Source: Salinibacterium sp. NK8237
Lineage (GTDB): Bacteria > Actinomycetota > Actinomycetes > Actinomycetales > Microbacteriaceae
Assembly (NCBI RefSeq): GCF_015864955.1
Contig: NZ_JADYWE010000001.1
Span: 1,240,001-1,304,000, forward strand
DNA: 64,000 nt
Direction of reading: 5' to 3'
The position numbers and the translations under genes were made by a program. The notes below the pieces were generated by a model, which saw nothing but the letters and a program-made list of their open reading frames with translations, made no database searches and was not told the DNA's origin. Below, piece by piece: positions 1-9,421 of this stretch (position 1 is its first letter; each line of letters opens with the position of its first letter).

Positions 1-14
1 TCTGTCATTGTCAT
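1..14 (-). CDS. rpsH: 30S ribosomal protein S8, first codons only (truncated by window edge)
   Basis: Reading leftwards, an AGGAAA ribosome-binding sequence precedes ATG at position 14. The visible codons give Met-Thr-Met-Thr followed by a partial acidic codon, the usual start of actinobacterial S8. The position directly after rplE matches the spc operon order rplN-rplX-rplE-rpsH. Only 14 bases are inside the window, so identity rests on context and the first four residues. Confidence 0.6.
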
Positions 15-87
15 TATGTGTTTCCTGTCTCAACTGGTTTCGGCATCCGTTACACGAATGCCGACCTGGCCGATCGGTGTTACTTGG

Positions 88-678
88 TTAGTTAGATGCG
101 TTCTCAGCGGAACGGAACGGGAAGCCCAAAGCCTTAAGCAGTGCGCGACCTTCTTCGTTGTTCTTGCCGGTGGTGACGATAGTGATATCGAAACCACGAA
201 CGCGGTCAATCTTGTCCTGGTCGATCTCGTGGAACATTGACTGTTCCGTGAGACCGAACGTGTAGTTACCGTTGCCATCGAACTGCTTGTCCGACAGACC
301 GCGGAAGTCACGGATACGCGGAAGCGCCAGCGTGATCAGGCGGTCGAGGAACTCCCAAGCGCGGTCACCACGGAGGGTAACGTGTGCGCCAATGGGCTGT
401 CCTTCACGAAGCTTGAACTGAGCAATCGACTTGCGAGCGCTAGTTACGTAAGGCTTCTGACCGGTGATCGCGGTGAGGTCTTTGACAGCCCCATCGATGA
501 TCTTTCCGTCGCGAGCAGCTTCACCGACACCAGTGTTAACGACGACCTTGACGATCCCCGGAATCTGGTGGACGTTGGAAAGTCCAAGGTCCTTCTTGAG
601 CTGAGCCGCGAGTTCATCGCGGTACTTCTGCTTGAGGCGCGGCTGGATTTTGCCAGCAGCAGGTGCAGTCGTCGTCAT
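88..678 (-). CDS. rplE: 50S ribosomal protein L5
   Basis: L5 binds 5S rRNA and forms the central protuberance of the large subunit. The 196-residue product has the typical core ([16 protein letters not shown] near residue 40, then the [17 protein letters not shown] and [10 protein letters not shown] segments). It is slightly longer than the usual 180 residues because of an N-terminal Thr/Ala-rich leader. Its ATG overlaps the rplX stop by one base, so the two are translationally coupled. About 70 bases separate it from rpsH. Confidence 0.98.
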   Translation of the reverse strand: MTTTAPAAGKIQPRLKQKYRDELAAQLKKDLGLSNVHQIPGIVKVVVNTGVGEAARDGKIIDGAVKDLTAITGQKPYVTSARKSIAQFKLREGQPIGAHVTLRGDRAWEFLDRLITLALPRIRDFRGLSDKQFDGNGNYTFGLTEQSMFHEIDQDKIDRVRGFDITIVTTGKNNEEGRALLKALGFPFRSAENASN

Positions 679-1109
679 TAGTCTGCGTCCTTCTCGGTTG
701 CCTTCTCGGCATCCTTCTTCGAAGCCTTGGGCTCAGCCTTAGCTGCCTTGGACTTCTTGGTCTCTACGCGGCGCGACTTCTTGAAGAAGCGCTCGCGCGT
801 GGTCTTGCCACGGTCATCGGTGCCGACAGTGAAGCCAACACGAGCCGGGAGCTTGGTCTCGGGGTCAACGAGGGCGACGTTCGACACGTGAATCGGTGCC
901 TCCATCGTCTCGATGCCACCGGTCTTGGTTCCACGCTGAGTCTGGCCAACCTTGACGTGCTTGGTGACGAAGTTGACACCCTCCACGACAATGCGGTCTT
1001 TTCCAGCGATAACACTGATAACGCGACCCTGCTTGCCGCGGCTTCCGCCACGCTCTTCGGTCGGGCCGCTGATGACCTGTACGAGGTCACCCTTGCGAAT
1101 CTTTGCCAT
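678..1109 (-). CDS. rplX: 50S ribosomal protein L24
   Basis: L24 is an early assembly protein of the 50S subunit. The KOW-type start ([14 protein letters not shown]) and the central segment around [10 protein letters not shown] identify it. At 143 residues it is about 35-40 longer than the usual ~105. The excess is a Lys/Ala/Glu-rich low-complexity tail, a style of extension also seen here in L29 and S3. Two bases separate it from rplN. Confidence 0.97.
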   Translation of the reverse strand: MAKIRKGDLVQVISGPTEERGGSRGKQGRVISVIAGKDRIVVEGVNFVTKHVKVGQTQRGTKTGGIETMEAPIHVSNVALVDPETKLPARVGFTVGTDDRGKTTRERFFKKSRRVETKKSKAAKAEPKASKKDAEKATEKDAD

Positions 1110-1111
1110 AT

Positions 1112-1483
1112 CTACAGCACCTCCGGTGCGAGCGAGATGATCTTCATGAACTTCTTGTCACGAAGTTCGCGGCCAACCGGCCCGAAAATGCGGGTACCAC
1201 GGGGGTCTCCGCCATCGGACTTGAGGATTACAGCCGCGTTCTCATCGAACTTGATGTATGAGCCGTCTGGACGACGAGTCTGCTTGATGACGCGAACGAT
1301 GACGGCCTTGACGACCTCACCCTTCTTGACGTTGCCGCCAGGAATAGCGTCTTTGACGGTTGCCACGATGACATCGCCGAGACCTGCGTAACGACGGCCT
1401 GAGCCACCGAGAACGCGAATCGTGAGGAGCTCCTTGGCGCCGGTGTTATCGGCAACCTTTACTCGGGATTCCTGCTGAAGCAT
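1112..1483 (-). CDS. rplN: 50S ribosomal protein L14
   Basis: L14 lies at the subunit interface. The 123-residue product starts [18 protein letters not shown] and contains the [11 protein letters not shown] and FDENAAVIL segments typical of the family, at normal length. Its start overlaps the rpsQ stop by one base. Nothing unusual was seen. Confidence 0.98.
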   Translation of the reverse strand: MLQQESRVKVADNTGAKELLTIRVLGGSGRRYAGLGDVIVATVKDAIPGGNVKKGEVVKAVIVRVIKQTRRPDGSYIKFDENAAVILKSDGGDPRGTRIFGPVGRELRDKKFMKIISLAPEVL

Positions 1484-1782
1484 TACTTAGCCTTTTCGAG
1501 GATCTCGACCAGACGCCAGCGCTTCGTGGCGCTGAGCGGACGGGTCTCGCTGATAAGTACGGAGTCACCGACGCCGGCCGTGTTGGCCTCGTCGTGAACC
1601 TTCACCTTGGAGTTACGGCGAACAACCTTGCCGTACAACGGGTGCTTTACGCGGTCTTCGACGATGACAACGATGGTCTTATCCATCTTGTCGCTCGTAA
1701 CCAGTCCGCGACGGGTCTTACGGTACCCACGAGCGACCTCGGCGGTCGTCTCCGCGGTCTTCTTGTCTTCAACCTTGGCCAT
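1483..1782 (-). CDS. rpsQ: 30S ribosomal protein S17
   Basis: S17 is a primary 16S rRNA-binding protein with an OB fold. The segments [19 protein letters not shown] and [19 protein letters not shown] are diagnostic. The 99-residue product carries an N-terminal extension of about 18 Lys/Glu/Thr-rich residues before the conserved core, common in actinobacteria. Two bases separate it from rpmC. Confidence 0.98.
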   Translation of the reverse strand: MAKVEDKKTAETTAEVARGYRKTRRGLVTSDKMDKTIVVIVEDRVKHPLYGKVVRRNSKVKVHDEANTAGVGDSVLISETRPLSATKRWRLVEILEKAK

Positions 1783-1784
1783 GA

Positions 1785-2117
1785 CTACGCCTCCTTCGTC
1801 TCGTCAGTGGCGTCTGCTGCGGTCTCAGCCGCGGCGTCTGCCTTCTTGGTGCTGCGCTTCTTGGTCTCCTTGGCGGGAGCCTCGACAGCAGCGGGGGTTG
1901 CACGGATGCCCAGCTCGCGCTCACGGATAACCGTGTAGATGCGGGAGATGTCGCGCTTTACAGCGCGGATACGTCCGTGGCTTTCCAGTTGACCAGTTGC
2001 GGCCTGGAAACGAAGGTTGAAAAGTTCTTCCTTCGACTTCTTCAGCTCGTCAACGAGTCGTTCGTCTTCAAAAGTGTCTAGCTCGACAGGGGCTAGCTCC
2101 TTGGATCCGATCGCCAT
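1785..2117 (-). CDS. rpmC: 50S ribosomal protein L29
   Basis: L29 lies near the polypeptide exit tunnel. The frame is open further upstream, but the conserved start is the ATG at 2117 ([14 protein letters not shown]), which overlaps the rplP stop by one base. The core ([18 protein letters not shown]) is followed by a C-terminal extension of about 40 Ala/Lys/Thr/Glu-rich residues. That makes 110 residues against the usual 65-75. Confidence 0.95.
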   Translation of the reverse strand: MAIGSKELAPVELDTFEDERLVDELKKSKEELFNLRFQAATGQLESHGRIRAVKRDISRIYTVIRERELGIRATPAAVEAPAKETKKRSTKKADAAAETAADATDETKEA

Positions 2118-2536
2118 TATGCGTCGCCCTCCTCGCGCTTGATGATGCGTGCCTTGAGGGGCAGCTTGTGAATTGCACGAGTGAGTGCTTCGCGCGCAGT
2201 CGTCTCGTCCACGCCGCTGAGCTCGAAGAGCACGCGACCTGGCTTGACGTTGGCGACCCACCACTCGGGCGAGCCCTTACCGGAACCCATGCGGGTTTCA
2301 GCGGGCTTTTTGGTGAGCGGGCGGTCGGGGTAGATGTTGATCCACACCTTTCCACCACGCTTGATGTGACGCGTCATTGCGATACGAGCTGCCTCAATCT
2401 GGCGGTTCGTAACGTATGCGGGCGTCAGAGCCTGAATACCGTACTCGCCAAACGACACCGTGGTTCCACCAGTAGCGTGGCCGCTACGGGAGGGGTGGTG
2501 CTGCTTGCGGTACTTGACCTTACGCGGAATCAACAT
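2117..2536 (-). CDS. rplP: 50S ribosomal protein L16
   Basis: L16 helps form the A-site region of the large subunit. The 139-residue product begins [19 protein letters not shown] and contains [19 protein letters not shown] and [18 protein letters not shown]. Length is normal. It overlaps rpmC by one base and follows rpsC by two. Confidence 0.98.
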   Translation of the reverse strand: MLIPRKVKYRKQHHPSRSGHATGGTTVSFGEYGIQALTPAYVTNRQIEAARIAMTRHIKRGGKVWINIYPDRPLTKKPAETRMGSGKGSPEWWVANVKPGRVLFELSGVDETTAREALTRAIHKLPLKARIIKREEGDA

Positions 2537-2538
2537 TG

Positions 2539-3354
2539 TTATGCCTCAACTCCTGCTGCAACCGGTGCGTCAGCCTTGGGGGCTTCTGCCTTGGGTGCTT
2601 CAGCTTTCGGTGCGGACGAAGGGCCACCGGTGCGACGACCGCCACGGTCGCCACCATCGCGACGCTCTGGACGCGACGACTTCTGGTTAGCCTGCTCGCG
2701 AGCGAGCTCCTTGTTGGTGATGTCGCCCTTGTAGACCCACACCTTGACACCGATACGACCGAACGTGGTCTTAGCCTCGTAGAAGCCGTAGTCGATGTTT
2801 GCGCGCAGCGTGTGCAGCGGAACGCGACCTTCGCGGTAGTACTCTGAGCGGCTCATTTCTGCGCCACCCAAACGACCCGATACCTGGATGCGAACACCCT
2901 TGACCGAACCAACGCGCTGGGCGCCCTGAAGACCCTTGCGCATTGCACGACGGAAAGCGACACGAGCAGCGAGCTGCTCCGCAATTCCCTGTGCAACGAG
3001 CTGAGCCTCAGCCTCGGGGTTCTTGACCTCGAGGATGTTGAGCTGGATCTGCTTACCGGAGAGCTTTTCGAGCTCGCCACGGATACGCTCTGCTTCGGCG
3101 CCGCGGCGACCGATCACGATGCCCGGACGGGCAGTGTGAATGTCTACGCGAACGCGGTCACGGGTGCGCTCGATTTCAATGCGAGCAACACCTGCGCGGT
3201 CGAGGTTCGACTTGAGCAGGTTGCGGATCTTTACATCTTCCGCAACGTAGTCGCTGTAACGCTGACCCGGCTTGGTGCTGTCGGAGAACCAACGCGACAC
3301 GTGGTCGGTGGTGATTCCCAGACGGAAACCGTAGGGGTTTACCTTCTGTCCCAT
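2539..3354 (-). CDS. rpsC: 30S ribosomal protein S3
   Basis: S3 binds the head of the 30S subunit and contributes to mRNA entry. [18 protein letters not shown] at the start, the KH-domain motif [11 protein letters not shown] and the [18 protein letters not shown] segment identify it. The last ~45 residues are low complexity, ending in repeats of PKAEA type. The start overlaps the rplV stop by one base. Confidence 0.98.
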   Translation of the reverse strand: MGQKVNPYGFRLGITTDHVSRWFSDSTKPGQRYSDYVAEDVKIRNLLKSNLDRAGVARIEIERTRDRVRVDIHTARPGIVIGRRGAEAERIRGELEKLSGKQIQLNILEVKNPEAEAQLVAQGIAEQLAARVAFRRAMRKGLQGAQRVGSVKGVRIQVSGRLGGAEMSRSEYYREGRVPLHTLRANIDYGFYEAKTTFGRIGVKVWVYKGDITNKELAREQANQKSSRPERRDGGDRGGRRTGGPSSAPKAEAPKAEAPKADAPVAAGVEA

Positions 3355-3746
3355 TACTTCTTCCCTGCCTTGTCGGCCTCGGCTTCAACGACGTGGTCTG
3401 GCGTGGCCAGCACGACCGTGATGTGGCTTGTGCGCTTCAGGATCTGGAACGCGCGGCCCTGGGCACGCGGCTGGAAACGCTTGAGCGTTGCACCGTCGTC
3501 GACGTAAGCCTTCGAGATGATCAGATCCTGTTCGTCCAGGAACGTGTTCGAAGCATCTGCCTTGACTCGCGCATTCGCGATTGCAGATGCAACCAACTTG
3601 TAGACCGGCTCGCTCGCGCCCTGAGGTGCGAACTTCAAAATTGCCAGTGCTTCCTGTGCTTGCTTGCCGCGAATCATGTTGACAACGCGACGAGCCTTCA
3701 TGGGGGTCACGCGGATGTGACGCACGCGTGCGATCGACTCCACCAT
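3354..3746 (-). CDS. rplV: 50S ribosomal protein L22
   Basis: L22 lines the nascent-chain tunnel. The 130-residue product has the family core [20 protein letters not shown] near the start and the C-terminal loop region [17 protein letters not shown]. No insertion is seen in the tunnel hairpin of the kind linked to macrolide resistance. It is coupled to rpsC by a one-base overlap. Confidence 0.97.
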   Translation of the reverse strand: MVESIARVRHIRVTPMKARRVVNMIRGKQAQEALAILKFAPQGASEPVYKLVASAIANARVKADASNTFLDEQDLIISKAYVDDGATLKRFQPRAQGRAFQILKRTSHITVVLATPDHVVEAEADKAGKK

Positions 3747-3770
3747 TTCTCTACCTCCTTCACCACCGCG

Positions 3771-4052
3771 TTAGCGGCGGCGACCCTTCTTGTCGTCCTT
3801 CACGTGTCCACGGAAGGTACGGGTGGGCGAAAACTCGCCGAGCTTGTGCCCAACCATGGTTTCGGTGATGAACACCGGAATGTGCTTGCGACCATCGTGC
3901 ACCGCGATCGTGTGACCCAGCATTGCTGGAACGATCATGGAGCGGCGCGACCAGGTCTTGATTACGTTCTTGCTCTTGGCTTCGTTCGCCTTGACAACCT
4001 TTTGTAGGAGGTGGTCGTCGACGAAGGGGCCCTTCTTCAGACTGCGTGGCAT
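3771..4052 (-). CDS. rpsS: 30S ribosomal protein S19
   Basis: S19 forms a complex with S13 in the head of the 30S subunit. The 93-residue product has the classic start [16 protein letters not shown] and the core [20 protein letters not shown] with [13 protein letters not shown]. Length is standard. A 24-base gap with an AGGAGG-like sequence separates it from rplV. Confidence 0.98.
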   Translation of the reverse strand: MPRSLKKGPFVDDHLLQKVVKANEAKSKNVIKTWSRRSMIVPAMLGHTIAVHDGRKHIPVFITETMVGHKLGEFSPTRTFRGHVKDDKKGRRR

Positions 4053-4067
4053 CTTCTGACTCTCCTA

Positions 4068-4907
4068 CTACTTGCGCTTCTTGCCGACATTGCGGCGGCG
4101 AACGATGAGCTGGTCACTGGGCAGTTTGCGCTTACGTGTGCGCCCTTCTGCCTGGCCCCAAGGGGAAACGGGGTGACGTCCACCGGACGTCTTACCCTCA
4201 CCACCACCGTGGGGGTGGTCAACAGGGTTCATGGCAACACCACGGACGGTCGGGCGAACGCCCTTCCAACGCATGCGGCCGGCCTTTCCCCAGTTGATGT
4301 TCGACTGCTCGGCATTGCCGACCTCGCCGATCGTTGCGCGGCAACGAACGTCAACGTTGCGGATTTCTCCGGAAGGCAAACGCAGCTGCGCGTAGGGGCC
4401 TTCTTTTGCAACGAGTCGAACCGATGCTCCAGCGGAGCGGGCCATCTTGGCGCCGCCACCGGGGCGAAGTTCAATCATGTGGATAACCGTACCGACGGGG
4501 ATGTTCTTCATCGGGAGGTTGTTACCAGGCTTGATGTCTGCGCCGGGACCCGACTCAACAATGTCCCCCTGATTGAGCTTGTTCGGAGCAACGATGTAGC
4601 GCTTGGTGCCATCAACAAAGTGAAGCAGTGCAATACGTGCGGTGCGGTTGGGGTCGTACTCGATCTCGGCAACGCGGGCGTTTACGCCGTCTTTGTCGTT
4701 GCGCTTGAAGTCGATTACGCGGTACTGGCGCTTGTGGCCACCACCGATGTGACGAGTCGTGATGCGACCTGCGTTGTTGCGTCCACCAGTCTTCGGCAGA
4801 GGGCGCAGAAGCGACTTCTCCGGCGTTGAACGGGTGATCTCAGCAAAGTCTGCAACCGAGGATCCACGACGACCAGGCGTCGTGGGCTTGTACTTGCGAA
4901 TAGCCAT
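4068..4907 (-). CDS. rplB: 50S ribosomal protein L2
   Basis: L2 is needed for subunit association and peptidyl-transferase assembly. The 279-residue product starts [17 protein letters not shown]. It carries the [14 protein letters not shown] motif near the C-terminus, including the conserved His of the peptidyl-transferase region. Length is normal. Confidence 0.99.
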   Translation of the reverse strand: MAIRKYKPTTPGRRGSSVADFAEITRSTPEKSLLRPLPKTGGRNNAGRITTRHIGGGHKRQYRVIDFKRNDKDGVNARVAEIEYDPNRTARIALLHFVDGTKRYIVAPNKLNQGDIVESGPGADIKPGNNLPMKNIPVGTVIHMIELRPGGGAKMARSAGASVRLVAKEGPYAQLRLPSGEIRNVDVRCRATIGEVGNAEQSNINWGKAGRMRWKGVRPTVRGVAMNPVDHPHGGGEGKTSGGRHPVSPWGQAEGRTRKRKLPSDQLIVRRRNVGKKRK

Positions 4908-4924
4908 TAGTTTCTCCTTGGTCC

Positions 4925-5224
4925 TTAGCCGACAGCGGTGAAGATGTCGATAGAACCGGACTTGAGCGTGACGATGGCGCGCTTGGTGTCCTTGCGCTTG
5001 CCCATACCGAAACGGGTACGACGGGTCTTGCCCGTGCGGTTCAACGTGTTGACCGAGTCGACCTTGACGCTGAAGATCTTCTCAATAGCGAGCTTGATCT
5101 CGGTCTTGTTCGCACGGGGGTCTACCTCGAAGGTGTACTTGCCCATGTCGATCAGGTTGTAGCTCTTCTCAGAGACCACGGGAGCGATGATGATGTCGCG
5201 CGGGTCCTTGTACGTGACGGTCAT
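4925..5224 (-). CDS. rplW: 50S ribosomal protein L23
   Basis: L23 sits at the tunnel exit and docks trigger factor and SRP. The segments [17 protein letters not shown] and [19 protein letters not shown] identify it. At 99 residues it is normal length. Its ATG overlaps the end of rplD by four bases (ATGA). Confidence 0.97.
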   Translation of the reverse strand: MTVTYKDPRDIIIAPVVSEKSYNLIDMGKYTFEVDPRANKTEIKLAIEKIFSVKVDSVNTLNRTGKTRRTRFGMGKRKDTKRAIVTLKSGSIDIFTAVG

Positions 5225-5880
5225 GCGCTGACCTCTTCCTTGTTCGAGGACTTGGTGTTGAACGCAACGAACGCGTCGAAGGCGCCCTTGCTGAACACGA
5301 TGTCGTCGCTGACGACGACGTCGTAGGCGTTGAGCTGGTCGTAAGCCAAGACGTGAACCGTGTCGAGGTTGCGAATGCTCTTGAGGCTGGTTGCATCTTC
5401 GCGCTGGAGAACAACGAGAACGTTCTTGCTCGGCGCGATGTTGTTCAGCAGAGCCAAGACAGACTTCGTCGAAGGCTTGCCGTCTACAGCGAGAGCGTCG
5501 ATGACGTGAATGCGCTCACCGCGAGCCCGGTCAGACAACGTGCCGCGAAGTGCTGCAGCAATCATCTTCTTGGGGGTGCGCTGTGAGTAGTCACGCGGGT
5601 GCGGCCCGTGAACGATGCCACCACCCTTCATCTGAGGAGCACGGATCGAGCCCTGACGAGCGCGACCGGTTCCCTTCTGCTTGAACGGCTTGCGACCAGC
5701 ACCCGAAACTTCACCGCGGCGCAGGGTGTTGTGCGTACCCTGACGTGCTGCTGCACGCTGTGCAACAACAACCTGGTGGATGAGCGGAACGTTGGTCTGC
5801 ACGTCGAAGATCTCGGCGGGAAGTTCAACAGAGTCGACCTTCTTGCCCTTGGCGTCGATGACGTCGATGGAGGTAGCCAT
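5221..5880 (-). CDS. rplD: 50S ribosomal protein L4
   Basis: L4 binds 23S rRNA early and extends a loop into the exit tunnel. The 219-residue product contains the tunnel-loop segment [20 protein letters not shown] and the [14 protein letters not shown] core. In E. coli L4 also represses its own operon through the S10 leader; whether that applies here is unknown, but the leader at 7035-7073 is structured. Confidence 0.98.
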   Translation of the reverse strand: MATSIDVIDAKGKKVDSVELPAEIFDVQTNVPLIHQVVVAQRAAARQGTHNTLRRGEVSGAGRKPFKQKGTGRARQGSIRAPQMKGGGIVHGPHPRDYSQRTPKKMIAAALRGTLSDRARGERIHVIDALAVDGKPSTKSVLALLNNIAPSKNVLVVLQREDATSLKSIRNLDTVHVLAYDQLNAYDVVVSDDIVFSKGAFDAFVAFNTKSSNKEEVSA

Positions 5881-5885
5881 GTGTA

Positions 5886-6536
5886 CTACGCCCCCTTCAC
5901 TGCGTTGCGGACGAAGACGATACGGCCACGAGCACCGGGAACAGCGCCCTTGATGAGCACGAGTCCCTTCTCAAGGTCGATCGAGTGGACGGCGAGGTTC
6001 ATGACCGTTACACGGTCACCACCCATACGACCGGCCATGCGCATGCCCTTGAAGACACGGCTGGGGGTCGACGAGGCACCAATGGAACCAGGCTTGCGGT
6101 GGTTACGGTGCGAACCGTGGCTTGCAGATACACCCTTGAAGTTGTGACGCTTCATAACACCGGCGAAACCCTTACCCTTGCTCGTGCCGACGACGTCGAC
6201 CTTCGAGCCTGGGGTGAAGATGTCGACCGCGAGCTCCTGGCCAACGGTGTATTCCGCGGCGTCAGGGGTGCGAATTTCAGTGATGTGACGGCGAGGCGTT
6301 ACGCCTGCCTTGTCAAAGTGACCGGTAAGCGGCTTGTTGACCTTACGAGGGTCAATCTGGCCGTACGCGATCTGGACTGCGCTGTATCCATCAACCTCGG
6401 GGCTACGCAGTTGCGTAACCACGTTCGGGGTGATTTCGACAACGGTCACGGGAACGAGCTTGTTGTTCTCGTCCCAAACCTGCGTCATGCCGAGCTTTGT
6501 GCCCAGCAGACCCTTTGTCGTCTTAGTTGTAGACAT
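5886..6536 (-). CDS. rplC: 50S ribosomal protein L3
   Basis: L3 initiates 50S assembly and reaches the peptidyl-transferase centre. The 216-residue product has [15 protein letters not shown] near the start and the signature [17 protein letters not shown] with [20 protein letters not shown]. Length is typical for actinobacteria. Confidence 0.98.
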   Translation of the reverse strand: MSTTKTTKGLLGTKLGMTQVWDENNKLVPVTVVEITPNVVTQLRSPEVDGYSAVQIAYGQIDPRKVNKPLTGHFDKAGVTPRRHITEIRTPDAAEYTVGQELAVDIFTPGSKVDVVGTSKGKGFAGVMKRHNFKGVSASHGSHRNHRKPGSIGASSTPSRVFKGMRMAGRMGGDRVTVMNLAVHSIDLEKGLVLIKGAVPGARGRIVFVRNAVKGA

Positions 6537-6576
6537 TATTTTCCTTATCGGCTCTGTCGCTCAATAACTGCGCGAG

Positions 6577-6885
6577 CTAAAGCTTGATCTCGATGTTGAC
6601 GTCGGCCGGCAGGTCGAGACGCATAAGCGAATCCACAGCCTTGGGCGTCGGGTCGATGATGTCGATGAGCCGCTTGTGGGTGCGCTTCTCGAAGTGCTCG
6701 CGGCTGTCCTTGTACTTGTGGGGAGAACGGATAACTGCAATCACGTTCTTCTCGGTGGGCAGCGGCACCGGGCCTACTACCGTGGCACCCGCGCGGGTAA
6801 CCGTGTCAACAATTTTGCGTGCCGACGAGTCGATGACCTCGTGGTCGTACGACTTAAGTCGAATGCGGATCTTTTGTCCCGCCAT
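6577..6885 (-). CDS. rpsJ: 30S ribosomal protein S10
   Basis: S10 is a 30S head protein and, with NusB, a transcription antitermination factor. The frame is open upstream to 6957, but the conserved start is ATG at 6885 ([19 protein letters not shown]), preceded on the minus strand by AAGGGAAGAG. The 102-residue product contains the [15 protein letters not shown] segment. It is the first gene of the S10 operon; the usual upstream neighbour tuf is displaced to 13527 by the hut cluster. Confidence 0.98.
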   Translation of the reverse strand: MAGQKIRIRLKSYDHEVIDSSARKIVDTVTRAGATVVGPVPLPTEKNVIAVIRSPHKYKDSREHFEKRTHKRLIDIIDPTPKAVDSLMRLDLPADVNIEIKL

Positions 6886-7034
6886 GACTGGCTCTCTTCC
6901 CTTAGTACTTTGGCTGCACTGCGTGCACCTGGGCTGTTCGACACCGGATGTTGCCACCCGAAGACGCTCAGCACTTTTGCTTTCGCACCACTATTTATCT
7001 GTCAAGTTGTTGCTGTCACTGCTTGTGATACCAA

Positions 7035-7073
7035 CTCGCGAAGCCGCGAGGAGCACATGCCAGCGAACTGGCA
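7035..7073 (-). promoter_or_regulatory. Tandem hairpins in the S10 leader
   Basis: On the minus strand, TGCCAG and CTGGCA pair around a TTCG loop (7073-7058). Seven bases later CTCGCG and CGCGAG pair around GCTT (7050-7035). Both stems are perfect, and UUCG is an unusually stable RNA tetraloop. Ribosomal leader autoregulation is a reasonable role by analogy with E. coli S10 leader control by L4, but no homology to that leader is claimed. Confidence 0.5.
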
Positions 7074-7163
7074 CAAGCGTCTCCCGCAGCACGAATTCTT
7101 TCGAATTGAATTGGGGAGTTGGTTAAGCTTGGTTCTGCTCCCCGCGGCCTAGCTACAACACGG

Positions 7164-7191
7164 TGTATAACTCACGCTCTGCGAGGGTCAT
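7164..7191 (-). promoter_or_regulatory. Candidate promoter of the S10 operon
   Basis: On the minus strand, ATGACC (7191-7186) and TATACA (7169-7164) are separated by 16 bases, a fair match to a sigma-70-class promoter. The transcript would have a leader of roughly 280 bases before rpsJ that includes both hairpins. This is a by-eye match, without experimental support. Confidence 0.35.
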
Positions 7192-7397
7192 ACGATGTGG
7201 AACTATGCACTGCCTGGAAGTGATCCGCACGCACGTGGCGGCGAAATGTTGAACTAGAAGAGTTTGTCACATCCACGCATTTACTGCAACCCGGGCGTGT
7301 CGGATTTTTACGGCACCGTTCGCCGAGGTCGTTCTGGCGACGTGATGCCTCGATTTGAGCATCCGCTGCCGCCTGATAGCGGGACTTTTGGGGCGGC

Positions 7398-8567
7398 TCA
7401 GGCCAACGGCCGCACCAGCTCGTGAACGCCATCCACAAAGACGCTGGAGACCAGGGGAACCCCCGGCCGGTACGCCAAGTGACGGTAGTGCGGGGCATCC
7501 AGTAGCTGGGCATTCGCTCGCGCGCCGACCCTCAAGTGACCGACGTCATCGCGGCGCAAGGAACGTGCTCCCCCGAGCGTCGCTGCCGTTACGGCCTCAA
7601 GCGATGTCATGCCCATGTCGCGCACCGCGAGGGCAATGCAGAACGGGAGGGATGACGTGAAACTCGAACCGGGATTGCAGTCGCTGGCGAGCGCAACCGT
7701 CACGCCAGCGTCAAGGAGTCGCCGGGCATCCACGAACGGATGTCTGGTGGAGAACTCGACACCGGGAAGCAGTCCGGCAACCGTGCTGCTGCCCGCGAGC
7801 GCCTGCACATCGTCATCGCTGAGATAAGTGCAGTGATCGACACTCGCTGCACCAAGCTCGACCGCGAGTTGCACAGCACCCGACTCGGCCAATTGCGCAC
7901 CGTGCAGACGAGCGCCCAATCCACGAGCCTGCCCGGCCGTGATGATGGCGCGCGTCTCGTCCTCGGTGAAGGCACCGTTGTCGCAGAACACATCGATCCA
8001 GCGCGAATGGGGAGCGCACGCCTCCAGCATGTCGCCCATGACGAGCGTGACGTAGGCGGCGCGATCGTCCGCGAACTCCTCGGGGACAACATGCGCGCCC
8101 AAGAACGTAGTTTCGTCAGTGAGCGTGGCCGCGAGCCGCAACATCCGCGCCTCATCTGCAACGCTCAGTCCGTAGCCGCTCTTAATCTCGATCGTTGTCG
8201 TGCCCTGGCGACGCATCTCCGCGAGCAGAGCGGTCGCGTTTGCGAGCAACTCAGCGTCAGTCGCTGCGCGCGAAAGTTCGACCGTGCGACGGATGCCGCC
8301 CGCCTCGTAACGGCGGCCAGCCATGCGGGCCTCAAACTCATCCGAGCGGTCCCCCGCGAAAAGGATGTGGCTATGGCTGTCAACAAAACCAGGAAGCACA
8401 CAGCGGCCAGCGGCATCCACTCGCGTGTCAGCGGCAGGAGCATCGGCCGACGCGCCCCACCAGGCCACGCAACCCTCGTCGAGCACAAGCGCCGCGTCGG
8501 TCATCTCGGGGCGCTCGTCATCATGCGTGAGCAATAGGCCAATGTTCTCGATCACCGTGCTTGTCAT
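7398..8567 (-). CDS. hutI: Imidazolonepropionase
   Basis: HutI hydrolyses 4-imidazolone-5-propanoate to N-formimidoyl-L-glutamate, the third step of histidine degradation. The amidohydrolase metal motif [19 protein letters not shown] occurs near residue 60. The Zn-ligand His and Asp regions follow ([44 protein letters not shown]). I chose the ATG at 8567 over an upstream start at 8603 because it overlaps the hutG stop as ATGA. That gives 389 residues, close to the usual ~400. It is the last gene of the hut operon. Confidence 0.95.
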   Translation of the reverse strand: MTSTVIENIGLLLTHDDERPEMTDAALVLDEGCVAWWGASADAPAADTRVDAAGRCVLPGFVDSHSHILFAGDRSDEFEARMAGRRYEAGGIRRTVELSRAATDAELLANATALLAEMRRQGTTTIEIKSGYGLSVADEARMLRLAATLTDETTFLGAHVVPEEFADDRAAYVTLVMGDMLEACAPHSRWIDVFCDNGAFTEDETRAIITAGQARGLGARLHGAQLAESGAVQLAVELGAASVDHCTYLSDDDVQALAGSSTVAGLLPGVEFSTRHPFVDARRLLDAGVTVALASDCNPGSSFTSSLPFCIALAVRDMGMTSLEAVTAATLGGARSLRRDDVGHLRVGARANAQLLDAPHYRHLAYRPGVPLVSSVFVDGVHELVRPLA

Positions 8568-9421
8568 CGCAGCGCCACTCCCGCGATTGCTTCGAGGACG
8601 CACAGCGCCACCAGACGCACCGTTCGTTCGTCAGGAGCGTCAGCGGCGGCATCCACCTCGACCAGATCAATCGAGGAGACCGCCGGATGCGCGGCGGCGA
8701 GCCGTGCGGCCGCGCGCAACTCAATCGCCGAGATGCCGCCCGGCACCGACGCGGGGCAACCGGGAGCAACCGAGCGATCACACACATCGACATCAAGATC
8801 GACGTGGATAGGCCCGCCCGCCGCGCCAGCAATCTCCAGCGCCTGCGCGATCACCTCGTCCATCGAGCGCGAACGCAACTCGTCACGCGTGATTACCGTG
8901 ATGCCCGCGTCCCTAGCGCGCTCGGCATAGGCGTGCGAATTTGCCAGCGGCTCAATGCCGATCTGCACCACACGACTGCCGTCAAGGCCGGCCTCCAGAA
9001 GGCGACGCACGGGTGAACCATTACTGGTGCCGTCTCGTAGGTCGTAGTGAGCATCGAGCGTGATCAGGCCAGCAGACGTGATGTCTGCGCCCCACCGCCC
9101 GAGAGCCGTCGGGACCGTAGCCGCATTGTCCCCGCCCAACGCGATAACGAGCTCAGCCCGCAACTGCGCCACCGCATCAATCGCACCCTGCTCGTTCAGA
9201 TCAGGCTCGCGCACGGTGCCGGCATCCACGATCCGAAGATCAGACAGCGCGGCATAACGACGAAGTGCCTCACGAACCGCAGCGGGAGTCGTGTGAGCCT
9301 GCGTCGGCGAGAGAGACGTGCGCGACGTCGGGATACCGATGAGTGCGACATCCGCCCACTCGTCGTCAACCGGCGAAGGCCAATCCCCCGCACGCGGCCA
9401 CAACGGGTCAGCGTTGAGCAT
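8564..9421 (-). CDS. hutG: HutG-like ureohydrolase (probable formimidoylglutamase)
   Basis: The context between hutU and hutI indicates hydrolysis of N-formimidoyl-glutamate to glutamate and formamide. The 285-residue product belongs to the arginase/agmatinase fold. LDAHYD and the DLDVDVCD motif supply metal-binding Asp/His residues. The first metal motif, usually GGDH, reads GGDNA here, so one canonical His ligand is replaced by Asn. This may be a subfamily feature or may mean a changed metal site. The gene overlaps hutU by 14 bases and hutI by four. Confidence 0.82.
   Translation of the reverse strand: MLNADPLWPRAGDWPSPVDDEWADVALIGIPTSRTSLSPTQAHTTPAAVREALRRYAALSDLRIVDAGTVREPDLNEQGAIDAVAQLRAELVIALGGDNAATVPTALGRWGADITSAGLITLDAHYDLRDGTSNGSPVRRLLEAGLDGSRVVQIGIEPLANSHAYAERARDAGITVITRDELRSRSMDEVIAQALEIAGAAGGPIHVDLDVDVCDRSVAPGCPASVPGGISAIELRAAARLAAAHPAVSSIDLVEVDAAADAPDERTVRLVALCVLEAIAGVALR

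Larger units (their letters stand above)
6886..7397 (-). other. Leader of the S10 operon and spacer behind hutI; no gene seen
   Basis: This 512-base gap holds no convincing coding frame. On the minus strand it contains a candidate promoter (7164-7191) and two adjacent stable hairpins (7035-7073). A perfect TTGACA is also present at 7005-7000, but no good -10 box follows it at 17-18 bases. No clear terminator for hutI was found in its left part. Confidence 0.6.

Noticed and set aside
7000..7005. Perfect TTGACA on the minus strand as -35 box of the S10 operon
   Set aside because: The bases 17-18 downstream (AAGCAA or AGCAAA) are not a usable -10 box; the pair at 7164-7191 fits better.
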